A DNA stretch of 64,000 nt from G963674685 sp964591275 (GTDB taxonomy: Bacteria > Lernaellota > Lernaellaia > JACKCT01), in assembly GCA_964591275.1 (NCBI GenBank), contig CAZQAE010000002.1, forward strand, positions 62,001 to 126,000. The letters run 5' to 3'. A model generated the notes under the pieces. It made no database searches, was not told the origin of the DNA, and was given only the letters and a program-made list of their open reading frames with translations. Positions 8,440 through 16,495 of this stretch are shown here, one piece after another. Position 1 is the first letter of the stretch, and each line of letters begins with the position of its first letter. Position numbers and translations under genes: made by a program.

Positions 8440-9408
8440 CTACCAGATGTGGCCCATAATACGATTGAGAAATGACAGTCGGCCCTCAAGAGACTTAAAG
8501 CCCCGCCAATCACACAGCTTGCACAGCCCGACGCCTTGACGATCATAACGCAAAAGGCTCCGGCGAACTTCCCGGAAACGCTCGCCGAACCAAACGCCGA
8601 GCAATCCTTGGTCCATAACATTGCCCATAATTTCCTGCACGCGTATATCCTGGCAGCACAGGGAAACAGCGCCGTCGTGCACGATATTGATCTGCGTGAA
8701 GGGGAAAGTGCAAAAAGCCGGCATCGGTCGGGCCAGCGCCGGGGCATTCGGGGAACTCCCGGCGCGGTTGGCAATCTTCATTTTTGCGTCGCGAACGTGA
8801 ACGCTTGTCTTTTGTCTGAAGGCTTCGGGCAGCGCCTGCACTGTCTCGCGAATATGCGGGGGAATCCTATCATCGCTCACGTAGGCATTGACGGTCAGGT
8901 CATCGAGACCCGCTTCAAACAGCGCCACCGCGATCGATTCATCGAGCCGGATTCCGTTGGTGCTGATCTGCAAAAAGGCTTTCGGGAGCTTGCCGCGCGC
9001 GTAAGCGACCCGGTCGGCGATTTTTTCGTCCAAGAGGGGTTCGTTGTTTACGAAAAACGCTACGCGCCCCGAAAAGTGAATATCGGAAAGTTCATCAATG
9101 CATCGCTGAAATACTTCGTCGGGCATCCGGTGGTCTTTGCGTGTGTTGTTTTGCACGGACGCCGCGCAAAAGGCGCAACTCCCGTTGCAGATCGTGCGCG
9201 TTTCCAGCGAGACCGTTTGAGGCAATAAAAAATCCACATCGCGCCGATAACGCGAAGCGGCTTGCCTGGAAAGCAACGGGAAAAGCCGGTAGTGAAGAAA
9301 GTTTTCAGGAATGCCGTCGACAACCCACCGCGCAGGCCCCTTGAGATATTTCGTGACTCGACGATTTTGCGATGTTTCAAGCGTGTTCAATGGATTCATC
9401 CCTTTCAT
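8440..9408 (-). CDS. Radical SAM protein with SPASM-type C-terminal cluster
   Basis: A 322-residue radical SAM enzyme. The AdoMet-binding 4Fe-4S motif CNGSCAFC lies at C74, C78, C81, a CxxxCxxC arrangement. The C-terminal part has AVSLCCQDI followed by GLCKLCDW, the cysteine pattern of SPASM auxiliary-cluster domains. The middle (LQISTNGIRLDE) fits the TIM-barrel fold. SPASM enzymes usually modify peptides or proteins, but no small precursor peptide is seen next to it. It is the first gene of the larB-larC operon, so a link with the nickel-pincer cofactor or its client enzyme is possible but unproven. ATG 9408 lacks a clear ribosome binding site; ATG 9399 lies directly behind AAAGGG, too close to use it well. 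Confidence 0.85.
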   Translation of the reverse strand: MKGMNPLNTLETSQNRRVTKYLKGPARWVVDGIPENFLHYRLFPLLSRQAASRYRRDVDFLLPQTVSLETRTICNGSCAFCAASVQNNTRKDHRMPDEVFQRCIDELSDIHFSGRVAFFVNNEPLLDEKIADRVAYARGKLPKAFLQISTNGIRLDESIAVALFEAGLDDLTVNAYVSDDRIPPHIRETVQALPEAFRQKTSVHVRDAKMKIANRAGSSPNAPALARPMPAFCTFPFTQINIVHDGAVSLCCQDIRVQEIMGNVMDQGLLGVWFGERFREVRRSLLRYDRQGVGLCKLCDWRGFKSLEGRLSFLNRIMGHIW

Positions 9409-9437
9409 CGGGGCGAATCATAACACGCGCGGTTGGC

Positions 9438-9672
9438 ATGGTCGAGATTCTCGCGGAGAGGAGTTACATCCTCAGGCGCGGGTGGCATGGACAAGCTTCT
9501 CGGCCCGAGCTTGCGAGGGCGCTTGTCCGTGTTGATTGAAGAAAAGACGCATGCGCTGCAAAGGAATAACGCCGACACGGACAAGCGCAGATCGCTGGCG
9601 CTCACTAGCGACTTGTCCATGCCACCCGCGGCGAAATCCCTTGCCCGACGACATGGTCGAGATTTTTGCGGA
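9438..9672. repeat. Palindromic element with flanking direct repeats
   Basis: The gap between the radical SAM gene and nadD (9409-9746) holds no gene but a composite repeat. Outer inverted arms GCGGGTGGCATGGACAAG (9478-9495) and CTTGTCCATGCCACCCGC (9612-9629) match perfectly over 18 bp. Inner arms GCGCTTGTCCGTGT (9519-9532) and ACACGGACAAGCGC (9575-9588) match perfectly over 14 bp. On both sides lies a near-identical direct repeat, CATGGTCGAGATT then a YTYGCGGA end (9438-9457 and 9652-9672). This is the geometry of a small non-autonomous mobile element or a REP-like unit. Confidence 0.6.
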
Positions 9673-9746
9673 TGATCCTGAAGCTTCTTTTCCAAAACCC
9701 ACCAATGGACCTTGCTCCATAAATGGCCTTTTGCTAACGTCGTTTC

Positions 9747-10397
9747 ATGAACGCTGAAACACTCGTGGGACTATTCGGAGGCACCTTCAATCCCGTCCAT
9801 AACGGGCATTTGCGCTTGGCGCGCGCCGCCGCCGATTCGCTGGGGCTGCAAAAGCTGATTTTTATCCCGAGCGCCATTCCGCCGCACAAAGACCTTGCCG
9901 GCGACACCGCGCCAAAGCATCGCCTGCGGATGGTCGAGCTGGCGATTCAGGGCGATCCGCTCTTTGAGGTTTCAAGCGTCGAAGTCAGCCGCGGGGGTCC
10001 AAGCTATACTTTGACGACGCTTTTGCAGATGCATCGGGAAATGCCCGGTGCGCGTTTCGTTTTTCTCATCGGCGCCGACGCCTGGCTCGAAATCGGCGCG
10101 TGGCATCGGGCCCAGGATGTGCTTCCGCTGGCGGATTGGGCGCTGATGCGCAGGCCGGGTTTCGATCCTGGCCGCATGACGGAATCTTTGGGGGAATTGT
10201 CCGGTGAATTTGAGGAGGTCGCAGGCACCTTGGTGCACAAAGACTCGGGCGCCCGCATCTTTGACATCGCCTTGCCGCTTATTGATATCAGCAGCTCAGC
10301 TATTCGCCAAAAAATAATGAGCGGCGAATCCATCCAAGGCACGACGCCGCAGGCGGTCGCCCAGTATATTAAAAGAGAAAATCTTTATTGCGGATGA
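9747..10397 (+). CDS. nadD: Nicotinate-nucleotide adenylyltransferase
   Basis: Joins nicotinate mononucleotide to AMP from ATP, giving nicotinic acid adenine dinucleotide in NAD synthesis. The nucleotidyltransferase signature GLFGGTFNPVHNGH (His18 and His21) is at the N-terminus and the ATP-binding ISSSAIRQ motif (family pattern ISSTxIR) is near residue 189. The length of 216 residues is usual. No strong ribosome binding site precedes the ATG. Its product is also the substrate of LarB, encoded nearby on the opposite strand; whether the two are functionally linked is an inference. No other NAD-salvage gene is adjacent. Confidence 0.93.
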   Translation: MNAETLVGLFGGTFNPVHNGHLRLARAAADSLGLQKLIFIPSAIPPHKDLAGDTAPKHRLRMVELAIQGDPLFEVSSVEVSRGGPSYTLTTLLQMHREMPGARFVFLIGADAWLEIGAWHRAQDVLPLADWALMRRPGFDPGRMTESLGELSGEFEEVAGTLVHKDSGARIFDIALPLIDISSSAIRQKIMSGESIQGTTPQAVAQYIKRENLYCG

Positions 10398-10467
10398 GGG
10401 AAGCGAGCAAAAATCAGCGCCTGTGAGCTTTAAGAAGCGCCGCGCACACTGAAAATCGAAGCGCAGC

Positions 10468-10614
10468 TTAGCCCGCTGTATTTTCCGCAGCTTTCACATG
10501 AATGGGAAAGGCCGCCGTGGAGCCGTCACGATTCTGAAGCTTTTTGCGGGTCTTGCCCATTTTGCGCGTTCTGCGTTTTCGGATCGAACCCGTTTTCTTT
10601 GAATTTGAAGCCAT
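10468..10614 (-). CDS. Small basic protein, function unknown
   Basis: A 48-residue very basic protein (KTGSIRKRRTRKMGKTRKKL, then QNRDGSTAAFPIHV). The start at ATG 10614 is chosen because AGGTGG lies five bases upstream; an upstream frame to 10662 adds 16 residues without a binding site. The Arg/Lys-rich N-terminal half suggests RNA or ribosome association, as in several small basic bacterial proteins, but I do not recognise a named family. It is a single gene between nadD and the second Asp-repeat lipoprotein. Confidence 0.6.
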   Translation of the reverse strand: MASNSKKTGSIRKRRTRKMGKTRKKLQNRDGSTAAFPIHVKAAENTAG

Positions 10615-10782
10615 AATTACCACCTGATAATCTGCAAACCGGCGGTCTGTATAGGCAATCAAGCCGGGAAAGTCAAGATTGATCTTTTCCCAAGGTAATC
10701 GGGCAGTTCGTAGGGGATTTATTGAACCGTCAATGCCCAGGCGAACTAAGACAAAATGCCTGCCCCCTCGCCGCGGATCAGG

Positions 10783-11283
10783 TCAGCCGATGCAAGCCTC
10801 CAACTCGTCGACAAAGTCCAGCACGCAGTCAGTCCAATTGTAGCAATCATTGCCCGCGCATTCCCACAGGGCATCAAAGGTCGCCGCCAGGCAAACCAAA
10901 TCTAAATCTTGCATTGTTACAAAATTTTCAATCCACAATTCGCATGTCATTTGCGCTGTGTCTTCATCAAGACCGCAGACATTGGCAAAGAAATCCACGC
11001 AATCCTCATGCGCGTCCGCCAGGATATCAGCCAGGTCGTCGTCGTCGTCCGCGTCGTCGTCCGCGTCGTCGTCCACATCATCATCGATGTCATCGTCCAC
11101 ATCGTCGTCCACGTCGTCCACGTCGTCCACGTCGTCATCAATGTCGTCGTCATAAAAGGGTGAATATTCGTCGTCATCTGATTCGTCGTCGTCATCGTCG
11201 TCGCCGCAGGCAATGGCCAGAGCAAAGCACAAAGCCAGGATCGAAACCAGGGCTGTCAGAAGGGCGTTTTTCATAGTCTTCAT
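10783..11283 (-). CDS. Asp-repeat lipoprotein with eight-cysteine domain (paralogue 2)
   Basis: A 166-residue relative of the protein at 4161-4553. The signal peptide ends in AIAC (Cys26), followed by about 60 residues of Asp runs broken by Ala, Val, Ile, Glu or Ser, longer than in the first copy. The C-terminal domain keeps all eight cysteines in the same order (DCVDF, NVC, TCE, VCL, ECAG, DCY, DCV, AC) plus the shared words CVDF, FDA-W and the final DF...E-AC. GGAG five bases before ATG 11283 supports the start. The spacer DNA is a degenerate GTC/GTCG trinucleotide array (about 11037-11150 on the plus strand). Function unknown; a surface-exposed disulfide-bonded domain is the simplest reading. 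Confidence 0.8.
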   Translation of the reverse strand: MKTMKNALLTALVSILALCFALAIACGDDDDDDESDDDEYSPFYDDDIDDDVDDVDDVDDDVDDDIDDDVDDDADDDADDDDDLADILADAHEDCVDFFANVCGLDEDTAQMTCELWIENFVTMQDLDLVCLAATFDALWECAGNDCYNWTDCVLDFVDELEACIG

Positions 11284-11696
11284 AGTTTCTCCAAGTGCTT
11301 TATATCGCCGTCATTATATCCATTTCGCATTAGGAAGGGAAAGGCCTTGTTGTTTCCCCGGTGAAACAAAAAGCCTCTGCGCTCTCTTAAAGCGACGAAT
11401 TTTCCCATACTCAAATATCTTTGGGGCGATAAATAGATCGAAAAAAACCTCTTTGGTCTAATATTATTTCAGTGATTTTCGACGATAGGCACAAGATGTG
11501 GTGCCAATTTAATAATATAATACCACATGTCGTGTCTGCCAGAGGGGGTTCAAAGTGGATATATTACTCCAAGCATTTTTCTGAAACCGTCTTTCGGCGT
11601 CGGCGGCTATTGACATGCATTTCGCTTTCGACAAGAAACTGACTACTGCGTCTGTATCAGGCGCATTTTGTTTCGTATCCTGGGGACCTTGATTAC
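11284..11696. other. Intergenic region upstream of tex, no gene seen
   Basis: This stretch holds the divergent control regions of the lipoprotein (minus) and tex (plus). An imperfect hairpin AGGCC-TTG-TTGTTTC / GAAACAA-AAAGCCT (11342-11375) could be a weak terminator or an RNA structure. AT-rich sequence around 11497-11530 (ATTTAATAATATAATACC) may include promoter elements, but no clear -35/-10 pair stands out. Confidence 0.4.
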
Positions 11697-14165
11697 ATGG
11701 ATATCAATGTTGCCGCTCAGATTGCGGCCAAGCTAAAATTATCCGAATCCGCCGTTCAGCGAGCCGTGGTCTTGCTGGACCAGGGAGCGCCCGTTCCTTT
11801 CATCGCTCGATACCGCATTGAGGATACCGGTGGAATGAATGAAAATTCCGTCGCGCGGATTGCGGAAATGCTGAAAAGAAATCGGGAATTGCTGTCTCGG
11901 CAGGCGGCCATATTACAAAGTATTGATGAGCAGGGCTCGCTCACCGAGGATCTGCATAAGAAGATCATCGCCACCAATACGCGAACCGATTTCGAAGACC
12001 TATACCTGCCTTACAAGCCCAAGCCAGCCACGCGCGCCATCAAAGCCATTGAATCCGGCCTTGTCGGGCTGGCGAAGATGATCTGGGAACAGCAATCATC
12101 CGAACAAACTTTGGCTGAGATAACAGCGCCTTTCATCAGTGAAGAAAAAGGAATCCTGACCGAGCAGGACGCCTGGCAGGGAGCGCGGGATATCTGCGCC
12201 GAGCGAATCAGCATGCTTCCGGATTTGCGCCAGGCGCTGCGGGAAATGATGCTGCAAAAGGGGCGCATCGCGTGCCTGGTCGCCGACAATCTTGAGGAGA
12301 AAAAGGCTCGGCAATACAAAGACTACTCTGGATACTCCGAGTCGGTCAGAAACATTGCGATCCATCGCATTCTCGCCTTGCGACAGGGCGAAAAGGAAGG
12401 CGCGCTCGAAATTCGAGTCATGGTGGACCGGGAAGAAGCCTTGGCGGTAGTCCGCAAACGAATTTTGAAAAATCTTGAAAGCCCCTTTCTGGACCATCTT
12501 GAATCTTCTTTGGAGGACGCCTGCGACCGATTGCTGCTTCCGGTGATGGAGGGCGAAGTCAAAAACTTTCTTCGCGACGACGCCGAGGATGCGGCGATCC
12601 AATGCATCGCCAAGGGAGTCTATATGCAGCTTATGGCTCCGGCATTCGGCTCCAAAATCGTCATGAGTTTTGCGGCGGACTCGGATTCAGGCTGCGCGGT
12701 CGCCGTTGTCGGCGCGGACGGAAGCTTGGTTCACAAGGACAAGCTTGATATCGCGGACCCGGAAAAGACATCGGAAACCAAGCAGAAAATAGAGCAGATT
12801 ATTGCAGATTTTAAACCTGAAGGCGTCGCCATCGGTCGCAGCGCCGCAGGTCGAGCCGCCCATGCGCTTATTCGCGGGATGATCACGGAAGGCAAAATCA
12901 ACGGCCAACTATCCTTTTCTCGGATCAGCGAACACGAGGCCGGTTTTTATTCGAGCAGTTCCATCTCTACCGAAGAGTTGCCCGAGGAGAATCAGACCTG
13001 GCGACGGGTTGTAAGCGTGGGGCGGCGGATGCAGGATCCCCTCAGGGAACTGGCGAAGGTCGACCCTTGTTGCATCAATGTCTCGCCTTTGCATCGAGGC
13101 TTGGTGAGATCTTTGCTCATCGAAGTTCTGGAGCGCGTTTTCACGTCATGCGTGAGCAACATTCGGGTCGATGTCAATAAAGCGGATCGAAGACTTCTTT
13201 CTTACGTACCCGGAATCGGCCACCTGCGTGCCGGAAACCTGACCCGGTTCCGCGAGGAAAAGGAAGCTTTGCGGACCAGGTCCGAATTGCATCAGGTGCG
13301 TGGAATGACCCCCGAAAGTTTTTCGGCGTGCAGTCCCTTTCTCTACATTTATGATGGCGAAAACCCTTTGGACAAAACGGGTATTCACCCCGAGCGCTAT
13401 AAGCTGGTCGAGAAAATGGCGGAGGCTCTGGAGACAGAGGTGGCGGGCCTTCTGGCCGATCCGGCTAAGCGGAAGACTCTGAAAATTTCCGACTACATTG
13501 ATGAAGACACGAGCGAAGCTACTTTGCGTTTCATCCTGGATGAGATGAACGACTTCACCAGTGATGCACGCGGGTCATTTGTTGAGTCCCCCTGCAGTCC
13601 CGATGTTCAGTCGATAGAAAATTTAAAAAAGGGAATGCTCCTGGAGGGCGTCGTCACCAGCGTCACCGAATTCGGCGCCTTCGTGGATATCGGAATTCAA
13701 CAAGACGGCCTGGTGCACCTTTCCCAATTAACGCACAAACGCCTGGCCAACCCATTTTCCGTCGTGCTTATCGGCGAGCGCGTCAAAGTGGTGGTCATGG
13801 ATGCGGACGTTTCGCGCAAGCGTATCAGCCTTTCCATCAAGGAGGCTTTTCTCGGGGCGCAAAGACGGGAAAGACCGACTGGGCCGCCGAGGGACGCCCG
13901 GCAAAGAAGCGATACGCGCAGCCAGGGGCGACCGAGTGAAAAGAGGGAGCCGCGCCGCCAGCCGCCGCGAGGCCCGGCGCGGGATCAGCGAAATGATGGG
14001 CGGGGCGGTGGTCGCGGGCAGCGGCCCGACGCAAACCGGAGTCGACCGCCCGCGCCAAAAAAACGCCCGGAGAAAAAAGGTCCGTCGCCCTACAGCCCCT
14101 TCGCCGCTTTGAAGATGGTGGACGGAAAAATTGTCATCGGTGATGAGAAGTCCGAAAAGAAATAA
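11697..14165 (+). CDS. tex: Tex-family S1 RNA-binding transcription accessory protein
   Basis: A cytoplasmic nucleic-acid-binding protein of the Tex/Spt6 family, implicated in transcription and RNA handling. Order: Tex N-terminal domain (VPFIARYRIEDTGGMNE, ~35-55; DLYLPYKPK, ~100), YqgF-like RNase-H fold (~325-450), helix-hairpin-helix region (YVPGIGHLRAGNLTRFRE, ~505), then an S1 domain (LEGVVTSVTEFGAFVDIG, ~645-715). At 822 residues it is longer than the usual ~770 because of a tail of about 100 residues rich in Arg, Pro and Gly (GRGGGRGQRPDANRSRPP), probably disordered and RNA-binding. rimO follows after ten bases, so the two are likely co-transcribed. Confidence 0.95.
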   Translation: MDINVAAQIAAKLKLSESAVQRAVVLLDQGAPVPFIARYRIEDTGGMNENSVARIAEMLKRNRELLSRQAAILQSIDEQGSLTEDLHKKIIATNTRTDFEDLYLPYKPKPATRAIKAIESGLVGLAKMIWEQQSSEQTLAEITAPFISEEKGILTEQDAWQGARDICAERISMLPDLRQALREMMLQKGRIACLVADNLEEKKARQYKDYSGYSESVRNIAIHRILALRQGEKEGALEIRVMVDREEALAVVRKRILKNLESPFLDHLESSLEDACDRLLLPVMEGEVKNFLRDDAEDAAIQCIAKGVYMQLMAPAFGSKIVMSFAADSDSGCAVAVVGADGSLVHKDKLDIADPEKTSETKQKIEQIIADFKPEGVAIGRSAAGRAAHALIRGMITEGKINGQLSFSRISEHEAGFYSSSSISTEELPEENQTWRRVVSVGRRMQDPLRELAKVDPCCINVSPLHRGLVRSLLIEVLERVFTSCVSNIRVDVNKADRRLLSYVPGIGHLRAGNLTRFREEKEALRTRSELHQVRGMTPESFSACSPFLYIYDGENPLDKTGIHPERYKLVEKMAEALETEVAGLLADPAKRKTLKISDYIDEDTSEATLRFILDEMNDFTSDARGSFVESPCSPDVQSIENLKKGMLLEGVVTSVTEFGAFVDIGIQQDGLVHLSQLTHKRLANPFSVVLIGERVKVVVMDADVSRKRISLSIKEAFLGAQRRERPTGPPRDARQRSDTRSQGRPSEKREPRRQPPRGPARDQRNDGRGGGRGQRPDANRSRPPAPKKRPEKKGPSPYSPFAALKMVDGKIVIGDEKSEKK

Positions 14166-14175
14166 GTGATTTAGG

Positions 14176-15573
14176 ATGAAAAATTCTACTCGGTTGATCG
14201 CTCTGCATCCCTCATCCCACACCTCTCAACCATCGTCTGTGAGAATCGTCGCGCTGGGATGCGCCAAGAACAAGGTGGACTCTGAACGCGTGGCCGCAAG
14301 CTTCGCCGAAAATGGCTGGGACGTGGTCCCGGACGGAAAGGCGGACGTGGTCATTGTGACGACCTGCGGTTTCATCGAAGAGGCTTCTCAGGAATCCATC
14401 AATGTTCTGCTGGAGGAAATAGAGGCGAAAGGGCGAGGAGAAACCTCGTGCCTTGTCGCTGCGGGATGCCTGCCGGAGCGCTATCGCAATGATCTTGCCG
14501 ATGAACTTCCCGTGCTGGATATCATCGCCGGCGTATCGGAGTTTGGACGCCTGCGCCAATTGGTGGAAGAGTGGTTCGCCAAACCGGGCCGGCGTGCATG
14601 TTTTACAAAAGGCCGACCGACTCCCATTGCCGAGGGTCCGCGTCTGCTCTCAGGCGTGCCGGGGCAGGCTTGGCTTAAAATCGCCGACGGCTGCAATCGC
14701 GCCTGCTCCTTTTGCACGATTCCTGGAATCCGCGGCTCGTGGCAATCCGTCCCTATGACGGGATTGATTCAGGAGGCGCGGACCCTGGTGGAATCGGGAG
14801 TCGTCGAACTCACGCTCACCGCGCAGGATACAACGGCTTACGGCTTCGAGGGCGGCAAACCGAGGCTTTGGCAGCTTCTGCGGGAGCTTGATTCGATAAG
14901 CGGATTGCGCTGGATTCGCCTGATGTACGCGCATCCCCGAGGTTTCGCCGACGAGTTGATTGATGCCGTCGTCGACTGTGAAAAGGTCCTGGCCTATCTC
15001 GACATCCCCATGCAACACGCCTCGGATCGGATGTTGAAACTTATGAACCGGAAAATTGACGCCGCCGGGCAAAATCGACTTCTGGCTACGCTTCGTGACC
15101 GGATCCCGGACCTTGTTATGCGAACAACCTTACTCGTGGGGCATCCGGGCGAGACAGAAGAAGATTTCGAGGAATTGCTGGAGTTTGCGGCAAAGCAGCG
15201 CTTCGAGAATCTCGGTGCCTTCGCCTACAGCCGCGAGGATGGCACGGCCTCGTCGAAAATGGCGGATCAGGTCCCCGCTGAAGTCGCTGCGGACCGGCTG
15301 GACCGGCTGATGAGCATGCAGCAGGAGATATCCCGACAGGCATTGCACAAGCAAATAGGATGCGAAACCGAGGTCCTGGTGGAGGAGGAATTGCCGCCGG
15401 CGGAGGATCTGCGTTATACGCATAGCGGGCGCGCTTCGATCCAGGCTCCAGAGGTGGATGGGATCACCTATCTCCACGTCCCGGCGGGGCAAAAGGCGCA
15501 TCCCGGCCAAATCGTGAAAGCGCGTATTGAAATATCCTCCGAATATGATTTATTCGCCACCGCTTCAGACTAA
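14176..15573 (+). CDS. rimO: Ribosomal protein S12 methylthiotransferase RimO
   Basis: A radical SAM enzyme that adds a methylthio group to the conserved aspartate of ribosomal protein S12. The UPF0004 domain cluster cysteines are C29 (ALGCAKNKVDSE), C64 (TTCGF) and C98 (AAGCLPERY). The radical SAM motif CNRACSFCTIP has C173, C177, C180. A C-terminal TRAM domain follows. GSW after the motif and the LGCAKN start distinguish it from MiaB. The first 21 residues (LHPSSHTSQPSS) are encoded by filler-like sequence resembling noncoding DNA near 1405, so GTG 14239, giving VRIVALGCAKN, is a plausible true start although it has no ribosome binding site. Confidence 0.92.
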   Translation: MKNSTRLIALHPSSHTSQPSSVRIVALGCAKNKVDSERVAASFAENGWDVVPDGKADVVIVTTCGFIEEASQESINVLLEEIEAKGRGETSCLVAAGCLPERYRNDLADELPVLDIIAGVSEFGRLRQLVEEWFAKPGRRACFTKGRPTPIAEGPRLLSGVPGQAWLKIADGCNRACSFCTIPGIRGSWQSVPMTGLIQEARTLVESGVVELTLTAQDTTAYGFEGGKPRLWQLLRELDSISGLRWIRLMYAHPRGFADELIDAVVDCEKVLAYLDIPMQHASDRMLKLMNRKIDAAGQNRLLATLRDRIPDLVMRTTLLVGHPGETEEDFEELLEFAAKQRFENLGAFAYSREDGTASSKMADQVPAEVAADRLDRLMSMQQEISRQALHKQIGCETEVLVEEELPPAEDLRYTHSGRASIQAPEVDGITYLHVPAGQKAHPGQIVKARIEISSEYDLFATASD

Positions 15574-15596
15574 TGTTTCAATTCAGCGGCTTATCC

Positions 15597-15625
15597 TTGA
15601 CATGGAAAATGCCTGTTGCTAAACA
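15597..15625 (+). promoter_or_regulatory. Candidate sigma-70 promoter for tadA
   Basis: A perfect -35 TTGACA at 15597-15602, a 17-base spacer and TAAACA at 15620-15625 as a weak -10, about 37 bases before the tadA ATG. AAGGTGG between them is the likely ribosome binding site. Confidence 0.4.
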
Positions 15626-15661
15626 ATCGCAGCCTTATCAACAAGGTGGGCGGTCTTTGGC

Positions 15662-16123
15662 ATGAGTACCTTAGATGAGCAGATGATGACGCTGGCTCTT
15701 GCCGAAGCGGCCAGGGCGGGCGAGATGGGCGAAGTCCCCATCGGTTGCGTCATCGTCCATAATGAAAAGGTCATTGCACGGGCGTGCAATAGTCGTGAAA
15801 CGGAGCATGATCCCACGGGGCACGCGGAAATGCCCGCCATTCGCGAGGCTGCGAAGGTTCTTGGCCGTTGGCGCTTGACGGGGTGTACGCTCTACGTCAC
15901 ACTTGAACCCTGCGTGATGTGCGCCGGGGCCATCGTGCTGGCGCGGCTTGACCGCGTGGTTTACGGCGCAACGGATAACAAGGCCGGGGCCATTGAAAGT
16001 TTGTATCGGATTCTGGCGGATGAACGCTTGAATCACAAGCCGGAAGTGCTCGGCGGCGTCCTGGCGGATTCCTGCGGCGAGATGCTCTCGGCGTTTTTTC
16101 GCCGGCGTCGAAGCGATCATTAA
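15662..16123 (+). CDS. tadA: tRNA-specific adenosine deaminase
   Basis: Deaminates the wobble adenosine of tRNA-Arg(ACG) to inosine. The zinc-binding cytidine-deaminase motifs are HAEMPAI (H54, catalytic E56) and EPCVMCAGAI (C84, C87). The length of 153 residues is typical, and ARACNSRE near residue 40 is also characteristic of TadA. A plain nucleobase deaminase is less likely because of the VMCAGAI ... RVVYGA combination. The gene is followed by two tRNA-Ser genes, a fitting translation-related neighbourhood, with an inverted repeat between them. Confidence 0.92.
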   Translation: MSTLDEQMMTLALAEAARAGEMGEVPIGCVIVHNEKVIARACNSRETEHDPTGHAEMPAIREAAKVLGRWRLTGCTLYVTLEPCVMCAGAIVLARLDRVVYGATDNKAGAIESLYRILADERLNHKPEVLGGVLADSCGEMLSAFFRRRRSDH

Positions 16124-16131
16124 AAATCTGC

Positions 16132-16206
16132 TTAGGGTCTGTCACGAAATAAGTGTGTCACACCGAGGGTGGTCGAATGGAACGGTTATTTCGTGACAGG
16201 CCCTTA
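16132..16206. repeat. Inverted repeat, possible stem-loop or MITE-like remnant
   Basis: Arms TTAGGGTCTGTCACGAAATA (from 16132) and TTATTTCGTGACAGGCCCTT (from 16186) pair over about 21 bp with a single G-U type mismatch around a ~33-base loop. It lies between tadA and the tRNA-Ser genes. No U-tract follows, so a terminator is doubtful; the arms resemble terminal inverted repeats of a tiny mobile element. Confidence 0.5.
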
Positions 16207-16228
16207 ATATCATCGTCAGTCACCATCG

Positions 16229-16315
16229 GGAGAGATGGCAGAGTGGACGAATGCGGCGGCCTCGAAAGCCGTTGTACCGTTTACGGTACCGGGGGTTCGA
16301 ATCCCTCTCTCTCCG
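16229..16315 (+). tRNA. tRNA-Ser (anticodon CGA)
   Basis: An 87-base class II tRNA. The acceptor stem GGAGAGA pairs with TCTCTCC, discriminator G at 16315. The anticodon stem GCGGC/GCCGT holds loop CTCGAAA, so the anticodon is CGA (16263-16265) and reads UCG. A long variable arm (TTGTACCGTTTACGGTACC) and the T-loop GGTTCGAATCC confirm a serine tRNA. CCA is not encoded. Confidence 0.95.
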
Positions 16316-16364
16316 AAACTCATGACGCCAAGGCGTTGACGACGATTTATAAGATGAATTGCGT

Positions 16365-16451
16365 GGAGAGATGACCGAGAGGCCGAAGGTGCACGACTGG
16401 AAATCGTGTGCACGTTAACCCGTGCCGAGGGTTCGAATCCCTCTCTCTCCG
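16365..16451 (+). tRNA. tRNA-Ser (anticodon GGA)
   Basis: A second 87-base class II tRNA, 49 bases after the first. It has the same acceptor stem GGAGAGA/TCTCTCC. Anticodon stem CACGA/TCGTG with loop CTGGAAA gives anticodon GGA (16399-16401), reading UCC and UCU. The variable arm GCACGTTAACCCGTGC and T-loop GGTTCGAATCC are intact. CCA is not encoded. The two serine tRNAs are probably co-transcribed. Confidence 0.95.
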
Positions 16452-16456
16452 TTGGA

Positions 16457-16495
16457 AACAAAGGGTCTGAGCCAAAAAGGTTCAGGCCCTTTGTT
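16457..16495 (+). terminator. Terminator hairpin after the tRNA-Ser pair
   Basis: AACAAAGGGTCTGAGCC (16457-16473) pairs with GGTTCAGGCCCTTTGTT (16479-16495) around loop AAAAA, ending in TTGTTCTTG. It sits six bases after the second tRNA. The following ~290 bases to the kinase gene show no gene. They include GTCGTAACCGTGTCGTAACGG, a sequence with two GTCGTAAC copies of unknown meaning. Confidence 0.7.

Noticed and set aside
11037..11160. GTC-rich repeats that could be taken for a CRISPR array
   Set aside because: They are trinucleotide repeats in frame within a coding region, without unique spacers or constant repeat length.
10722..11276. Arg/His-rich 184-residue frame opposite the second Asp-repeat lipoprotein
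   Set aside because: It is the antisense of the GAC/GAT repeat; the real gene has a signal peptide, lipobox and good ribosome binding site on the other strand.
16216..16461. Minus-strand frames giving GERGIRTPG- and EREGFEPS-type peptides
   Set aside because: They are the antisense of the two tRNA-Ser genes, a well-known annotation artefact.
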